Source: 66-474 sp036279975 (GTDB taxonomy: Bacteria; Pseudomonadota; Gammaproteobacteria; Xanthomonadales; Rhodanobacteraceae). From it: DNA of 28,220 nt. The first letter of the stretch is position 1. Each line of letters opens with the position of its first letter. The position numbers and the translations under genes are program-made. Shown one piece after another: positions 15,858 through 23,218 of the stretch. A model generated the notes under the pieces. It did no database searches. It saw only the letters and a program-made list of their open reading frames with translations, and was not told the origin of the DNA. The stretch lies in contig DASURP010000098.1 in NCBI GenBank assembly GCA_036279975.1, positions 1 to 28,220 on the forward strand, read 5' to 3'.

Positions 15858-17672
15858 ATGTTCAAGCGAACGCTGATCGCCCTCGCCGCCTTTGCGCTGT
15901 GCACGCCCGCGGCGCTCGCCGCGCCGCCGCCTGTGAGCAAACCCGACCGGCGCCCCGACCAGGCGCCGGTGCCACCGCCCGCGTGGGTGGTCAAGAGCAA
16001 CCGCGACGCGCAGGTGCTGCTGAAGGTCCTGGCGAACTTCAATCCAGAATTCGCCTCCCGCTTCGGCCTGCCGGGCTACGACACCAGGGTCATCGACCTT
16101 GGGCCCGGCGTGGACCAGCGCTCGATCGACGCCCTGGCCGGGGCCCGCGCGACCCTGCAGAAGGAACTGGCGGCCGAGAAGGATCCGAACGTACGCCAGG
16201 ACCTCGAGATCATGGTCAAGGCCGCCGATCGCCAGATCGAACGCATCAAGCTCGACGACCAGTACATGCTCGACTACAACGACGTCGGCCAGATCATCTT
16301 CCAGGGCGAGTTCGCGTTGCTGCAGGACCAGGTCGCGCCGGAGCGCCGCCCGCACGCATTGACGCGCCTGAAGTGCTACGTCGGGATGGCGCCCGGCTGC
16401 ACGCCGGTCACTGGGGAGGCCGAGGCGTTGTTCGAGGCCAGGGCCGGCGACAAGAAACTGCTCGGGCCGTACAAGGCCGAGGTCGAACAGAACCTCGCCA
16501 ATACCAGGCGCTACGTCGAGGGCATCCGCAAGTTGTACGCGAAATACAAGATCGCGGACGCCGGCCCGGCACTGGACGCGTTGCAAAAGCAACTGGACGA
16601 CTATGACGCATGGGTGAAGTCCACCGTGCTGCCGCGCGCACGCAGCGACGCGCGCCTGCCCGAGGCGGTCTACGCCGACAACCTGAAGAACGTCGGCATC
16701 GACATTCCGCCGCAGGAACTCATCAAGCTGGCCGAACAGTCGTTCATGGAAATCCAGGCGCAGATGGAAACGCTGGCGCCGTATGTCGCCAAGGCCGAAG
16801 GCTTCAAACCCACCACCGACTACCGCGCGGTCATCAGGGACCTGAAAAAGCAGCAGCTCGACCGCGGCACCATCGAGCCGTACTACCACGACGTGATCGG
16901 CAAGATCGAGGCGGTCATCCGCGAGCACCACATCGTCACGCTGCCGCAACGACAAATGATCATGCGCCTGGCATCGGAGGCCGAAAGCGCCGCGCAACCC
17001 GCGCCGCACATGGACCCGCCGCCGCTGATCAACAACCATGGCGAGCGCGGCGCCTTCGTGCTGCCGCTCGGCAACCCGGCCAGCGGCAAGGGCGGCAACG
17101 AGGCCTACGACGACTTCACCTGCAAGGCCTGCGCCTGGACCCTGACCGCGCACGAAGGCCGGCCCGGCCACGAATTGCAGTTCTCGGCGATGGTCGAGCA
17201 CGGCGTGTCGCTGGCGCGCTCGCTGTTCGCCTTCAACAGCGTCAACGTGGAAGGCTGGGCGCTGTACGCCGAATGGATGATGGTGCCGTACGAGCCGCCG
17301 GGCGGCCAGATGATCGCGTTGCAACTGCGCCTGCTGCGCGCCGCGCGGGCATTCCTGGACCCGATGCTGAACATGGGCCTGATCACCAGGCAGCGCGCGC
17401 ACGACATCCTGGTCGACGACGTCGGCATTTCGGAGGCCTTCGCGCGGGAGGAGCTCGACCGCTTCATGTTCCGCGCGCCGGGCCAGGCCACCGCGTACTT
17501 CTACGGCTATTCGCGCATCCTGCAATTGCGCGCACACACCGAGATCGCGCTGGGCGACCGGTTCGACCTGCAGCAGTTCAACGACTTCATCCTGGCGCAG
17601 GACCTGCTGCCGCCGGACCAGCTGGCCGAAGCGGTGGATGGGCAGTTCATTCCCGCGCACGAGGCGCACTGA
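15858..17672 (+). CDS. Secreted DUF885-family metallopeptidase-like protein
   Basis: 604 residues from the ATG at 15858 (GGAG with 7 nt spacing). Signal peptide MFKRTLIALAAFALCTPAALA, so periplasmic or secreted. The rest is a typical DUF885 all-helical protein with the zinc motif HEGRPGHE at 432-439 (HExxxGHE type) and downstream VNVEGWALYAEWMM, whose Glu is the likely third ligand. The C-terminal FMFRAPGQATAYFYGYSRILQLR block is also a family hallmark. DUF885 proteins resemble carboxypeptidase-type zinc peptidases; the substrate is unknown. The product of the upstream lipoprotein gene may act in the same compartment. A hairpin-led repeat copy begins 16 bp after the stop codon. Confidence 0.85.
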   Translation: MFKRTLIALAAFALCTPAALAAPPPVSKPDRRPDQAPVPPPAWVVKSNRDAQVLLKVLANFNPEFASRFGLPGYDTRVIDLGPGVDQRSIDALAGARATLQKELAAEKDPNVRQDLEIMVKAADRQIERIKLDDQYMLDYNDVGQIIFQGEFALLQDQVAPERRPHALTRLKCYVGMAPGCTPVTGEAEALFEARAGDKKLLGPYKAEVEQNLANTRRYVEGIRKLYAKYKIADAGPALDALQKQLDDYDAWVKSTVLPRARSDARLPEAVYADNLKNVGIDIPPQELIKLAEQSFMEIQAQMETLAPYVAKAEGFKPTTDYRAVIRDLKKQQLDRGTIEPYYHDVIGKIEAVIREHHIVTLPQRQMIMRLASEAESAAQPAPHMDPPPLINNHGERGAFVLPLGNPASGKGGNEAYDDFTCKACAWTLTAHEGRPGHELQFSAMVEHGVSLARSLFAFNSVNVEGWALYAEWMMVPYEPPGGQMIALQLRLLRAARAFLDPMLNMGLITRQRAHDILVDDVGISEAFAREELDRFMFRAPGQATAYFYGYSRILQLRAHTEIALGDRFDLQQFNDFILAQDLLPPDQLAEAVDGQFIPAHEAH

Positions 17673-17688
17673 CACTCGCATCCACAAT

Positions 17689-17765
17689 CCCCTTCGATTC
17701 GAAGGGGGTGGGCGCGCGTGCCGGGGGGATGGTGTCCGGCGAAAAGGGGCTTGCCCTGGATTCGT
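17689..17765 (+). repeat. Hairpin-led 3' intergenic repeat, copy C (downstream of the DUF885 gene)
   Basis: Sixteen bases after the DUF885 stop lies CCCCTTCG-ATT-CGAAGGGG (8-bp perfect stem, 17689-17708), then GTGGGCGCGCGTGCC, GGGGGGATGGTGTCCGGCGA and AAAGGGGCTTGCCC. The order (hairpin, GGGGGGATG-TGTC block, AAAAG block) matches copy A behind aspS and, in a decayed form, copy B behind mreB. The distal CCTCC...GGGAAGA part of copies A and B is not obvious here, so this copy looks shorter. Confidence 0.5.
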
Positions 17766-17784
17766 GTGCCGCGGGGTTAGTGGC

Positions 17785-18519
17785 TCAGCCCGACGCGCGG
17801 GCCCGCCAATCCTCGAACGGAGTGAAAGTGCGGATCGCGAAATGCACCAGCGAATCGGCGTTGTCGATCGCGACGCGCGGCAACGCGTACGGATCCGTGC
17901 TGCGGCGCGCGCGCCCGCGCCGAACGGTCGGCGAGGCGGTGAATCCCGCTTGGCGGACCACCTCCGCCACCCGCGCATCGGCATCGCCGTACGGGTAGCA
18001 GAACTGCGTCACCGGCGATCCGAGCAGGCCCTCGAGCTCGGCCTTGCCGCTGACGATCTCGTCCTGCAGTTGCGCATCGCTGCAGCGGGTGAGATGCGGA
18101 TGGGTGCGGGTGTGTGCGCCGACCTCCATTCCGCCGTCGCGCCAGGCGTGCAACTGTGCCGCCGACATCATCGGCTTTTGCACGCCCAGCCGCTGCGTGT
18201 CCCACAGGTTGTACTCGCCGATGCAGTCGTTGACGACGTAACAGGTTGCGCTGAAACCATGCCGTTGCAGCACCGGCAGCGCGTTCTCGAGGTTGTCGAG
18301 GTAGCCGTCGTCGAAGGTGATGGCCGCGACACGCCCGCGTCGCTCACCGCGCAGGTACGGCATCGCCGCGCTCATCGATACCCCGCGATACCCGACCCGC
18401 CGCAACAAGGCCATCTGCGCCGCGAACGCAGCCGGCGTGACGTACAGGCAACGCCCGTCGGGATGCAGGCCCTCCGGCACCTCCGCCACGTTGTGGTACA
18501 TCAGGATCGGAATCGCCAT
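17785..18519 (-). CDS. Polysaccharide deacetylase family protein (NodB homology domain)
   Basis: 244 residues from the ATG at 18519; an upstream TTG extension falls inside a palindromic repeat and was rejected. Carbohydrate esterase family 4 features: MAIPILMYHNV at the N-terminus, motif 1 TFDDGY at 68-73 (catalytic base and metal Asp), motif 2 HTRTH at 136-140 (two metal His), and FCYPYGDAD in place of the motif 3 RxPY/RxPxG. The family removes N- or O-acetyl groups from peptidoglycan, chitin-like or exopolysaccharide chains. There is no signal peptide or membrane helix, unusual for a wall-acting enzyme, so it may act on a cytoplasmic or lipid-linked precursor. No glycosyltransferase cluster is nearby. 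Confidence 0.88.
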   Translation of the reverse strand: MAIPILMYHNVAEVPEGLHPDGRCLYVTPAAFAAQMALLRRVGYRGVSMSAAMPYLRGERRGRVAAITFDDGYLDNLENALPVLQRHGFSATCYVVNDCIGEYNLWDTQRLGVQKPMMSAAQLHAWRDGGMEVGAHTRTHPHLTRCSDAQLQDEIVSGKAELEGLLGSPVTQFCYPYGDADARVAEVVRQAGFTASPTVRRGRARRSTDPYALPRVAIDNADSLVHFAIRTFTPFEDWRARASG

Positions 18520-18566
18520 GGCTGGTCGTGCCCCTGTCGTCTTGCGCGTAGCCCAAACGATGCCCA

Positions 18567-18711
18567 ATCAGCCGCTGAACCGGCGTAACGAGCGAAGGCG
18601 GATTGCGTGCCCGCGGAGCGCAGGCACCGGAGTGTACACGTCAGTACAAGGGGATGCCGGGCAGCGCACGCGCGCAAGCTGCCGAGCGCAGTAGCCGGTT
18701 CACCGGCTGAT
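18567..18711. repeat. About 145-bp imperfect palindrome between the exported-protein and deacetylase genes
   Basis: The outer arms ATCAGCCGCTGAACCGGCG (18567-18585) and AGCCGGTTCACCGGCTGAT (18693-18711) are inverted repeats matching at 17 of 19 positions. The centre is TGTAC-ACGTCA-GTACA (18633-18648), almost exactly midway. Intermediate parts also pair patchily (TTGCG and GGCAxC blocks), so the whole segment could form one long hairpin. The right arm contains the last codons and stop of the small exported-protein gene. It may be a terminator-like structure, a REP/BIME-type element or the remnant of a miniature inverted-repeat element; no target duplication is obvious. Confidence 0.55.
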
Positions 18712-19143
18712 GGTGAACTTCCCGAAATCCACGCCCAGGTTCCAGCCCTTGCCGGTACCACTCAGCGCCAGCGAAACGTTGCCCTTGGTCATCACGGTGC
18801 CACGCGCCGATTTCACCGCGCCGGCATGGGCCCCGCCGGTCGCGTAGGTGCCCAGGATCTCGTTGATGCCGAAGATGCCCGAGAACTTGCCGACCCCTTC
18901 GATCTGTTGCTTGCCGAAGGTCAGGCCGCCGCCGCGGCTGCGCAGGTTCACGCTCATCGACTGGCCATTGCTGCAGGTGACGGTGCCGGTGCCGTCGGCC
19001 CGCTTGTAGAACACCGACCAGCCGTGCATCTCGAAATGCATCTTGCAGGATATTTCACCCGACGCCTGCGCGTTGCCGGCATACAGGAGCGGCGCCCCGG
19101 CGAGCAGCGCGGCGGCGAGTACGAGGTTGCGTGCGATGTGCAT
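18700..19143 (-). CDS. Small exported glycine-rich protein of unknown function
   Basis: I cannot name this family with confidence. 147 residues from the ATG at 19143, backed by a strong GGAGG five bases upstream. Signal peptide MHIARNLVLAAALLAGAPLLYA, mature start near GNAQASGEISCK. The mature part has two Cys (ISCKMHFEMHG and GTVTCSNGQ) that could form a disulfide, then a Gly-rich alternating pattern (LRSRGGGLTFGKQQIEGVG, ILGTYATGGAHAGAV, SLALSGTGKGWNLGVDFGKF) that suggests a small beta-rich fold. A lipid-binding-type periplasmic protein is one possibility. It lies between the PfkB gene and the deacetylase gene on the same strand; its stop codon is inside a palindromic element. Confidence 0.75.
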   Translation of the reverse strand: MHIARNLVLAAALLAGAPLLYAGNAQASGEISCKMHFEMHGWSVFYKRADGTGTVTCSNGQSMSVNLRSRGGGLTFGKQQIEGVGKFSGIFGINEILGTYATGGAHAGAVKSARGTVMTKGNVSLALSGTGKGWNLGVDFGKFTISR

Positions 19144-19195
19144 GGGGACCTCCAATGAACGTGTCGGATGCTGCCGCACATTGTTGCGGACGTGC

Positions 19196-19232
19196 CTGAA
19201 CGAAGCCACACGTTGCCGCGACGGCCGTTCAG
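19196..19232 (-). terminator. Stem-loop at the 3' end of the PfkB-family kinase gene
   Basis: CTGAACG (19196-19202) and CGTTCAG (19226-19232) pair perfectly, enclosing a smaller GCCG-CGA-CGGC hairpin (19215-19225). On the minus strand the structure begins at the kinase stop codon. No T-run follows, so it may be a processing or Rho-dependent end. A second hairpin (CCGCA...TGCGG, 19174-19189) lies in the leader of the next gene. Confidence 0.35.
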
Positions 19233-20176
19233 CTTGCCGTCGGCAGGGCCCGGCCGAATTGCCGTTTGTATTCGGCCGCGAATTCGTCCGGCGTGAAGTG
19301 GTGGTTCTGGGTGCCGGGTTGGGCAATTTTCAGGGCCCCCAGCAGCGACGCGATCCGGCCGGTCGTGGGCCAGTCGCAGCCGCGCAGGATGCCGTGGATC
19401 AACCCCGCGCGATACGCGTCCCCGCAACCGGTGGGATCGACCACGGCGGTCGGCTGCGCGGCCGGAATGTCGTGGACTTCGCCGTCGGCGAGGATCGTCG
19501 AGCCTTTGGAACCGTGGGTGACGATGTAGGCCTTCACCCTGGCGGCGATTTCGGCCTGCGACCAGCCGGTGCGCTCGGTCAGCAGGCTGGCTTCGTAGCT
19601 GTTCGCCGCGACGTAATCCGCCTGTTCGATGAAGGCCCGGAACTCCTCGCCGGAGAACAGCGGCATGGCCTGGCCGGGATCGAAGATGAATGGCGTGCCG
19701 CGGGCGGCGAATCCGGCGGCGTGCTGCAGCATGCCGTCGCGGCCGTCCGGGGCCACGATCCCGAGCGCGACGTCCGGGATCTCGCCCACGTGGTTTTCCT
19801 GGCTGGCGTTCATCGCCCCCGGATGGAAGGCAGTGATCTGGTTGTTGTCCCGGTCGGTGGTGATGAAAGCCTGCGCAGTGAAACTGTCCGGCACCTCGCG
19901 CACTTGGTCGAGGCGGATGCCAAGTCCGTGGAACCATTCCCGGTAGGGTGCGAAATCCTGCCCCACGGTGGCCATCGGGATCGGATCGCCGCCGAGCAAT
20001 TTCAGGTTGTAGGCGATGTTGCCGGCGCAACCGCCGAACTCGCGGCGCATCTGCGGCACCAGGAACGACACGTTCAGCATGTGCACCTTGTCCGGCAGGA
20101 TGTGGTTCTTGAAGCGGTCCTCGAACACCATGATGGTGTCGTAGGCCATCGAGCCGCAGATCAGCGCAGCGGGCAT
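19229..20176 (-). CDS. PfkB-family carbohydrate/nucleoside kinase (adenosine kinase-like)
   Basis: ATP-dependent ribokinase-type sugar or nucleoside kinase, 315 residues from the ATG at 20176 (AAGGA 9 nt upstream); the longer open frame was rejected. Substrate-side motif GGCAGNIAYNLKLLG at 48-62, and the second PfkB signature with the catalytic base Asp253 in DPTGCGDAYRAG (usual form DTTGAGDAF). GSKGS near 222-226 lines the ATP site. The overall sequence looks like proteins labelled adenosine kinase or ribokinase-like in xanthomonads, but the substrate cannot be fixed from sequence. It diverges from mreB over a 244-bp gap and is followed by the exported-protein gene on the same strand. Confidence 0.85.
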   Translation of the reverse strand: MPAALICGSMAYDTIMVFEDRFKNHILPDKVHMLNVSFLVPQMRREFGGCAGNIAYNLKLLGGDPIPMATVGQDFAPYREWFHGLGIRLDQVREVPDSFTAQAFITTDRDNNQITAFHPGAMNASQENHVGEIPDVALGIVAPDGRDGMLQHAAGFAARGTPFIFDPGQAMPLFSGEEFRAFIEQADYVAANSYEASLLTERTGWSQAEIAARVKAYIVTHGSKGSTILADGEVHDIPAAQPTAVVDPTGCGDAYRAGLIHGILRGCDWPTTGRIASLLGALKIAQPGTQNHHFTPDEFAAEYKRQFGRALPTAS

Positions 20177-20334
20177 CGGTCCGGTTCCTTTTTTGCAGAC
20201 ACAAGCCTGCGATGCTAACAGCGCAGCGCCAGCGGACCCGCCCGCGCATGCACCCCGCCGCCGATTCCTCCGCGCCGTTTCGTGCCGGCGTTCCCAAACC
20301 TGCGCCACAGCGGCGTTTCGCCACGTTTTCGTCC

Positions 20335-20363
20335 TTGCGCTGCAACAGCGCCATGATTAGACT
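20335..20363 (+). promoter_or_regulatory. Candidate sigma70 promoter of the mre operon
   Basis: TTGCGC (20335-20340), a 17-nt spacer and TAGACT (20358-20363) match four of six consensus bases in each box, about 58 bp before the mreB start. It is the best pair I see in the 244-bp divergent gap between mreB and the kinase gene; other sites may exist. Confidence 0.4.
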
Positions 20364-20420
20364 GGCGCGTTCCCTCCCGACCCGCCTGATGCCCCAGGCC
20401 CGCACCCTGCCGGTACGCGC

Positions 20421-21467
20421 ATGTTCAAACTGTTCCGCGGCATCTTCTCCAACGACATTTCGATCGACCTCGGTACCGCGAACACGCTGATCTACGTGCG
20501 CGACCAGGGTATCGTGCTGAACGAACCCTCGGTGGTCGCGATCCGCCAGGACCGCGGCCCGGGCGGCCCGCGCGCGGTGGCGGCGGTCGGCAACGAGGCC
20601 AAGATGATGCTGGGCCGCACGCCCGGCAACATCGTCACGGTGCGGCCGATGAAGGACGGCGTGATCGCCGACTTCACGATGACCGAGGCGATGCTGCAGC
20701 ACTTCATCAAGCAGGTGCACAAGAGCCGCTTCCTGCGCCCCAGTCCGCGCGTGCTGGTGTGCGTGCCGTGCGGTTCCACGCAAGTCGAGCGCCGCGCCAT
20801 CAAGGAATCGGCCGAAGGCGCCGGCGCGCGCGACGTGTTCCTGATCGAGGAACCGATGGCTGCCGCGATCGGCGCCGGCATCCCGGTGCACGAGGCGCGC
20901 GGTTCGATGGTGCTGGACATCGGCGGCGGCACTTCGGAGGTCGCGGTGATGTCGCTCAACGGCATCGTCTATTCGCAGTCGGTGCGCATCGGCGGCGACC
21001 GCTTCGACGAGGCCATCATCAACTACGTGCGCCGCAGCAACGGCACGCTGATCGGCGAGCCCACCGCCGAACGCATCAAGATGGAGATCGGCTGCGCCTG
21101 GCCGCAGCAGGAAGTGCGCGAAATGGAAGTGTCCGGCCGCAACCTCGCCGAGGGCGTGCCGCGGATGTTCACCATCAATTCCAACGAGGTACTGGAAGCC
21201 TTGCGCGAGCCGCTGCACGGGATCGTCGCGGCGGTCAAGGGCGCACTCGAACAGACCCCGCCGGAACTGTGCTCGGACGTGCACGAGCGCGGGATCGTGC
21301 TGACCGGTGGCGGCGCGCTGTTGCGCGACCTCGACAAACTGCTGTCCGAGGAAACCGGCCTGTACGTGCAGGTCGCCGAGGACCCATTGACCTGCGTGGC
21401 GCGTGGCGGCGGGCGGGCACTGGAGCTGATCGACATGCATGGGAGCGACTTCTTCGCCAGCGAGTGA
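20421..21467 (+). CDS. mreB: Rod shape-determining protein MreB
   Basis: Bacterial actin that forms membrane-bound filaments and positions the elongasome (MreCD, RodZ, PBP2, RodA). 348 residues from the ATG at 20421, standard length. The N-terminus MFKLFRGIFSNDISIDLG includes the amphipathic membrane anchor. Actin-fold motifs: phosphate 1 DLGTANTLIYV, connect 1 around EEPMAAAIGAG, phosphate 2 LDIGGGTSEVAVMS, adenosine motif IVLTGGGALLRDLD, connect 2 near ARGGGRALE. First gene of mreBCD-mrdAB; the 284-bp gap to mreC is filled by repeats and leaves room for independent control of MreB dosage. Confidence 0.98.
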   Translation: MFKLFRGIFSNDISIDLGTANTLIYVRDQGIVLNEPSVVAIRQDRGPGGPRAVAAVGNEAKMMLGRTPGNIVTVRPMKDGVIADFTMTEAMLQHFIKQVHKSRFLRPSPRVLVCVPCGSTQVERRAIKESAEGAGARDVFLIEEPMAAAIGAGIPVHEARGSMVLDIGGGTSEVAVMSLNGIVYSQSVRIGGDRFDEAIINYVRRSNGTLIGEPTAERIKMEIGCAWPQQEVREMEVSGRNLAEGVPRMFTINSNEVLEALREPLHGIVAAVKGALEQTPPELCSDVHERGIVLTGGGALLRDLDKLLSEETGLYVQVAEDPLTCVARGGGRALELIDMHGSDFFASE

Positions 21468-21468
21468 T

Positions 21469-21490
21469 GCCGGGTCCCGGGACTCGGGAA
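21469..21490. repeat. GGGACTC-type repeat just downstream of mreB
   Basis: GCCGGGTCCCGGGACTCGGG begins two bases after the mreB stop. It contains CCGGGACTCGGGA, shared with the ruvC-ruvA gap and, in inverted orientation, with 21652-21672. The GGGTCCCGGGAC part can also fold on itself. Confidence 0.5.
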
Positions 21491-21520
21491 AGCATATCCA
21501 GCGCGCAAACTCCTCCACCC

Positions 21521-21622
21521 GCCTCGGCACGAAGGGACCGACGCACAAGCGTCGGAGCAATGACCGTCCGCGAAACCAAAAGCCTTCCCCTCAAGACTCC
21601 CTCCCGCGAAAGGGAAGAAATC
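21521..21622 (+). repeat. Hairpin-led 3' intergenic repeat, copy B (downstream of mreB)
   Basis: Contains, in the same order as the minus-strand copy A behind aspS, CTCGGCACGAAGGG, GGAGCAATGACCG, CGCGAAACCAAAAGC, TTCCCCTCAAGACTCCCTCC and CGCGAAAGGGAAGAAATCTG. The left arm of the leading hairpin is degraded, so this copy looks older. A GACGC-ACAA-GCGTC stem lies inside it. It is bracketed by inverted GGGACTCGGG motifs at 21469-21490 and 21652-21672. Confidence 0.55.
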
Positions 21623-21651
21623 TGGCAACGCGCCGTACACATGGCGGGCGG

Positions 21652-21672
21652 TGCCGAGTCCCGAGTCCCGGC
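21652..21672. repeat. Inverted GGGACTC-type repeat upstream of mreC
   Basis: GCCGAGTCCCGAGTCCCGGC is a tandem of GAGTCCC units and the reverse complement of the CCGGGACTCGGGA core at 21469-21490, which it faces across 160 bp. Together they could pair in the mre operon mRNA. Confidence 0.5.
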
Positions 21673-21751
21673 CAAAGCGTGACACAATGCCGGATCGTGG
21701 TCATCTGCGTTCGCCACACTTCGTTTGCAGCCTTTTTCCCCACGCTTTGCC

Positions 21752-22717
21752 ATGGCGCTTCCGCAAAAGGAATCCACTCCGATCTTCTCGGATGCGACCG
21801 CGGGCACGCTGCGCCTGATCGCGTACCTCGCGCTGGCAGCGATACTGATGGTGCTGGACCACCGCAACGGCTGGTTGCACAAGGCGCGTTACGCGGGCGC
21901 GGCGGCGATCGTGCCGATCTACAGGCTGGCGGCGGCGCCGGCCGACTGGGTCCACGAGGCCAGCACGGCGTTCGCCCAGCGCGGCAAGTTGCTCGACGAG
22001 AACCGGCAGTTGCGCGAAGCGTTGCTGCTGGCCGAGGCCCGCCTGAACCGCATGGACGCGGTGGCGCACCAGAACCAGCGCCTGAAGCAACTGCTGGATA
22101 CCCAGCACCTGCTCGGCATGCACGCACAACTGGCGCGGTTGATCGACGTGCAGCTGGGACCGACCCGCGACCGCGTGATGTTGAACGTCGGCGCCAGGGA
22201 GGGGGTGCACGTGGGCCAGGTGGTGATCGACTCGCGGGGCGTGATGGGACAGGTCATCGAAACCCTGCCGCACGCTGCGGTGGCGATGCTGGTGACCGAC
22301 CCCGAGCACGCCGTCCCGGTGATGCTCGCGCGCACCGGCGTGCGTGGCATCGCGCAGGGCACCGGCGATGCGGACCAGTTGGTGGTGCCCAACCTGCCGC
22401 TGTCCTCGGACGTGCGGCCGGGCGACCAGTGGGTCACCTCGGGCCTGGGCGGGCGCTTCCCCGCCGGCTTCCCGGTCGGCACCGTCACCCGACTGCAACG
22501 CGGGCCTTCGGGCATGTTCCTCGAGGCGATGGTGAAACCCGCGGCGCAACTCGAACGCAGCGGCGAGGTGTTGCTGCTGCGCGACCAGCCCGACCCGGTG
22601 GGGCCGCCCGCACCCGCGCCGGAAGCCGGGCCGCCCGCCTCGCTGGCGCCGGCCACGGCCGCGCATGGGTCGTTGCAGCGCGGCCGCGCGGCGGCGACCG
22701 CCGGAGCCACGCCATGA
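21752..22717 (+). CDS. mreC: Rod shape-determining protein MreC
   Basis: Elongasome scaffold and activator of PBP2. 321 residues from the ATG at 21752, chosen because MALPQKESTPIF precedes the membrane segment directly; no strong ribosome site is visible. One helix (about 21-42, LRLIAYLALAAILMVLDH) anchors it. A heptad-rich coiled coil follows (AFAQRGKLLDENRQLREALL to LNRMDAVAHQNQRLKQLLD, about 75-120). Two six-stranded beta barrels come next (LGPTRDRVMLNVGAREGVHV and VTSGLGGRFPAGFPVGTVTR being typical). The Ala/Pro-rich C-terminal tail after about 280 is variable. The stop overlaps the mreD start as ATGA. Confidence 0.95.
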   Translation: MALPQKESTPIFSDATAGTLRLIAYLALAAILMVLDHRNGWLHKARYAGAAAIVPIYRLAAAPADWVHEASTAFAQRGKLLDENRQLREALLLAEARLNRMDAVAHQNQRLKQLLDTQHLLGMHAQLARLIDVQLGPTRDRVMLNVGAREGVHVGQVVIDSRGVMGQVIETLPHAAVAMLVTDPEHAVPVMLARTGVRGIAQGTGDADQLVVPNLPLSSDVRPGDQWVTSGLGGRFPAGFPVGTVTRLQRGPSGMFLEAMVKPAAQLERSGEVLLLRDQPDPVGPPAPAPEAGPPASLAPATAAHGSLQRGRAAATAGATP

Positions 22718-23214
22718 ACCGCATGCGCGCGCAGGGCTGGACGTTCTGGATCGGCATCGCGCTGGCGCTGCTGCTGATGTTGATGCCGCTGCCCGCCGCC
22801 ATCCAGCCGCTCAAGCCTTACTGGCCGGCGCTGGTGCTGGTGTACTGGTCGCTGGAGACCACCGACCGGGTCAGCATCGGACTCGCGTTCTGCGTCGGGC
22901 TCGCCGCCGACCTGTTGAACGGCGCGCTGCTGGGCGACCAGGCCCTGCGCCTGGCGGTGCTGGTGTTCATCGCCCTGCGCTTCCGCTCGCGCCTGCGCTT
23001 TTTCCCGATGTGGCAGCAGGCGCTGGCGGTATGGCTGTTGCTGCTCAACAACCACGTGTTGCAGGCCTTGATCCGCGTGTTCGCGGGCGCTCCGGCGATG
23101 CCCGCGCTGTCCTGGCTGGCGCCGGCGGTGGGCGCGGCGATCTGGCCGTTCGTGTTCCTGCTGCTGGACGATGTCAACACGCGCCTGCGCGGCAAGGGAG
23201 CCGGGGCCTCTTGA
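22714..23214 (+). CDS. mreD: Rod shape-determining protein MreD
   Basis: Small integral membrane partner of MreC. 166 residues from the ATG at 22714, the usual length. Five or so hydrophobic helices: WIGIALALLLMLMPLPAAI, YWPALVLVYWSLET, VSIGLAFCVGLAADLLNGAL, ALAVWLLLLNNHVLQALI and LAPAVGAAIWPFVFLLLDDV. The GLAADLLNGALLGDQAL segment is the most conserved part of the family. ATGA overlap with mreC upstream and 4 bp before the mrdA start downstream, so the three are translated as a block. Confidence 0.95.
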   Translation: MNRMRAQGWTFWIGIALALLLMLMPLPAAIQPLKPYWPALVLVYWSLETTDRVSIGLAFCVGLAADLLNGALLGDQALRLAVLVFIALRFRSRLRFFPMWQQALAVWLLLLNNHVLQALIRVFAGAPAMPALSWLAPAVGAAIWPFVFLLLDDVNTRLRGKGAGAS

Positions 23215-23218
23215 CGAC

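Noticed and set aside
18567..19143. Possible insertion-sequence remnant around the 19-nt inverted arms
   Set aside because: No transposase-like frame, no target-site duplication and only 107 bp between the arms; kept as a palindromic repeat instead.
20177..20420. Possible small gene in the kinase-mreB divergent gap
   Set aside because: The short frames there have no ribosome site or recognisable protein; the region fits a divergent promoter.
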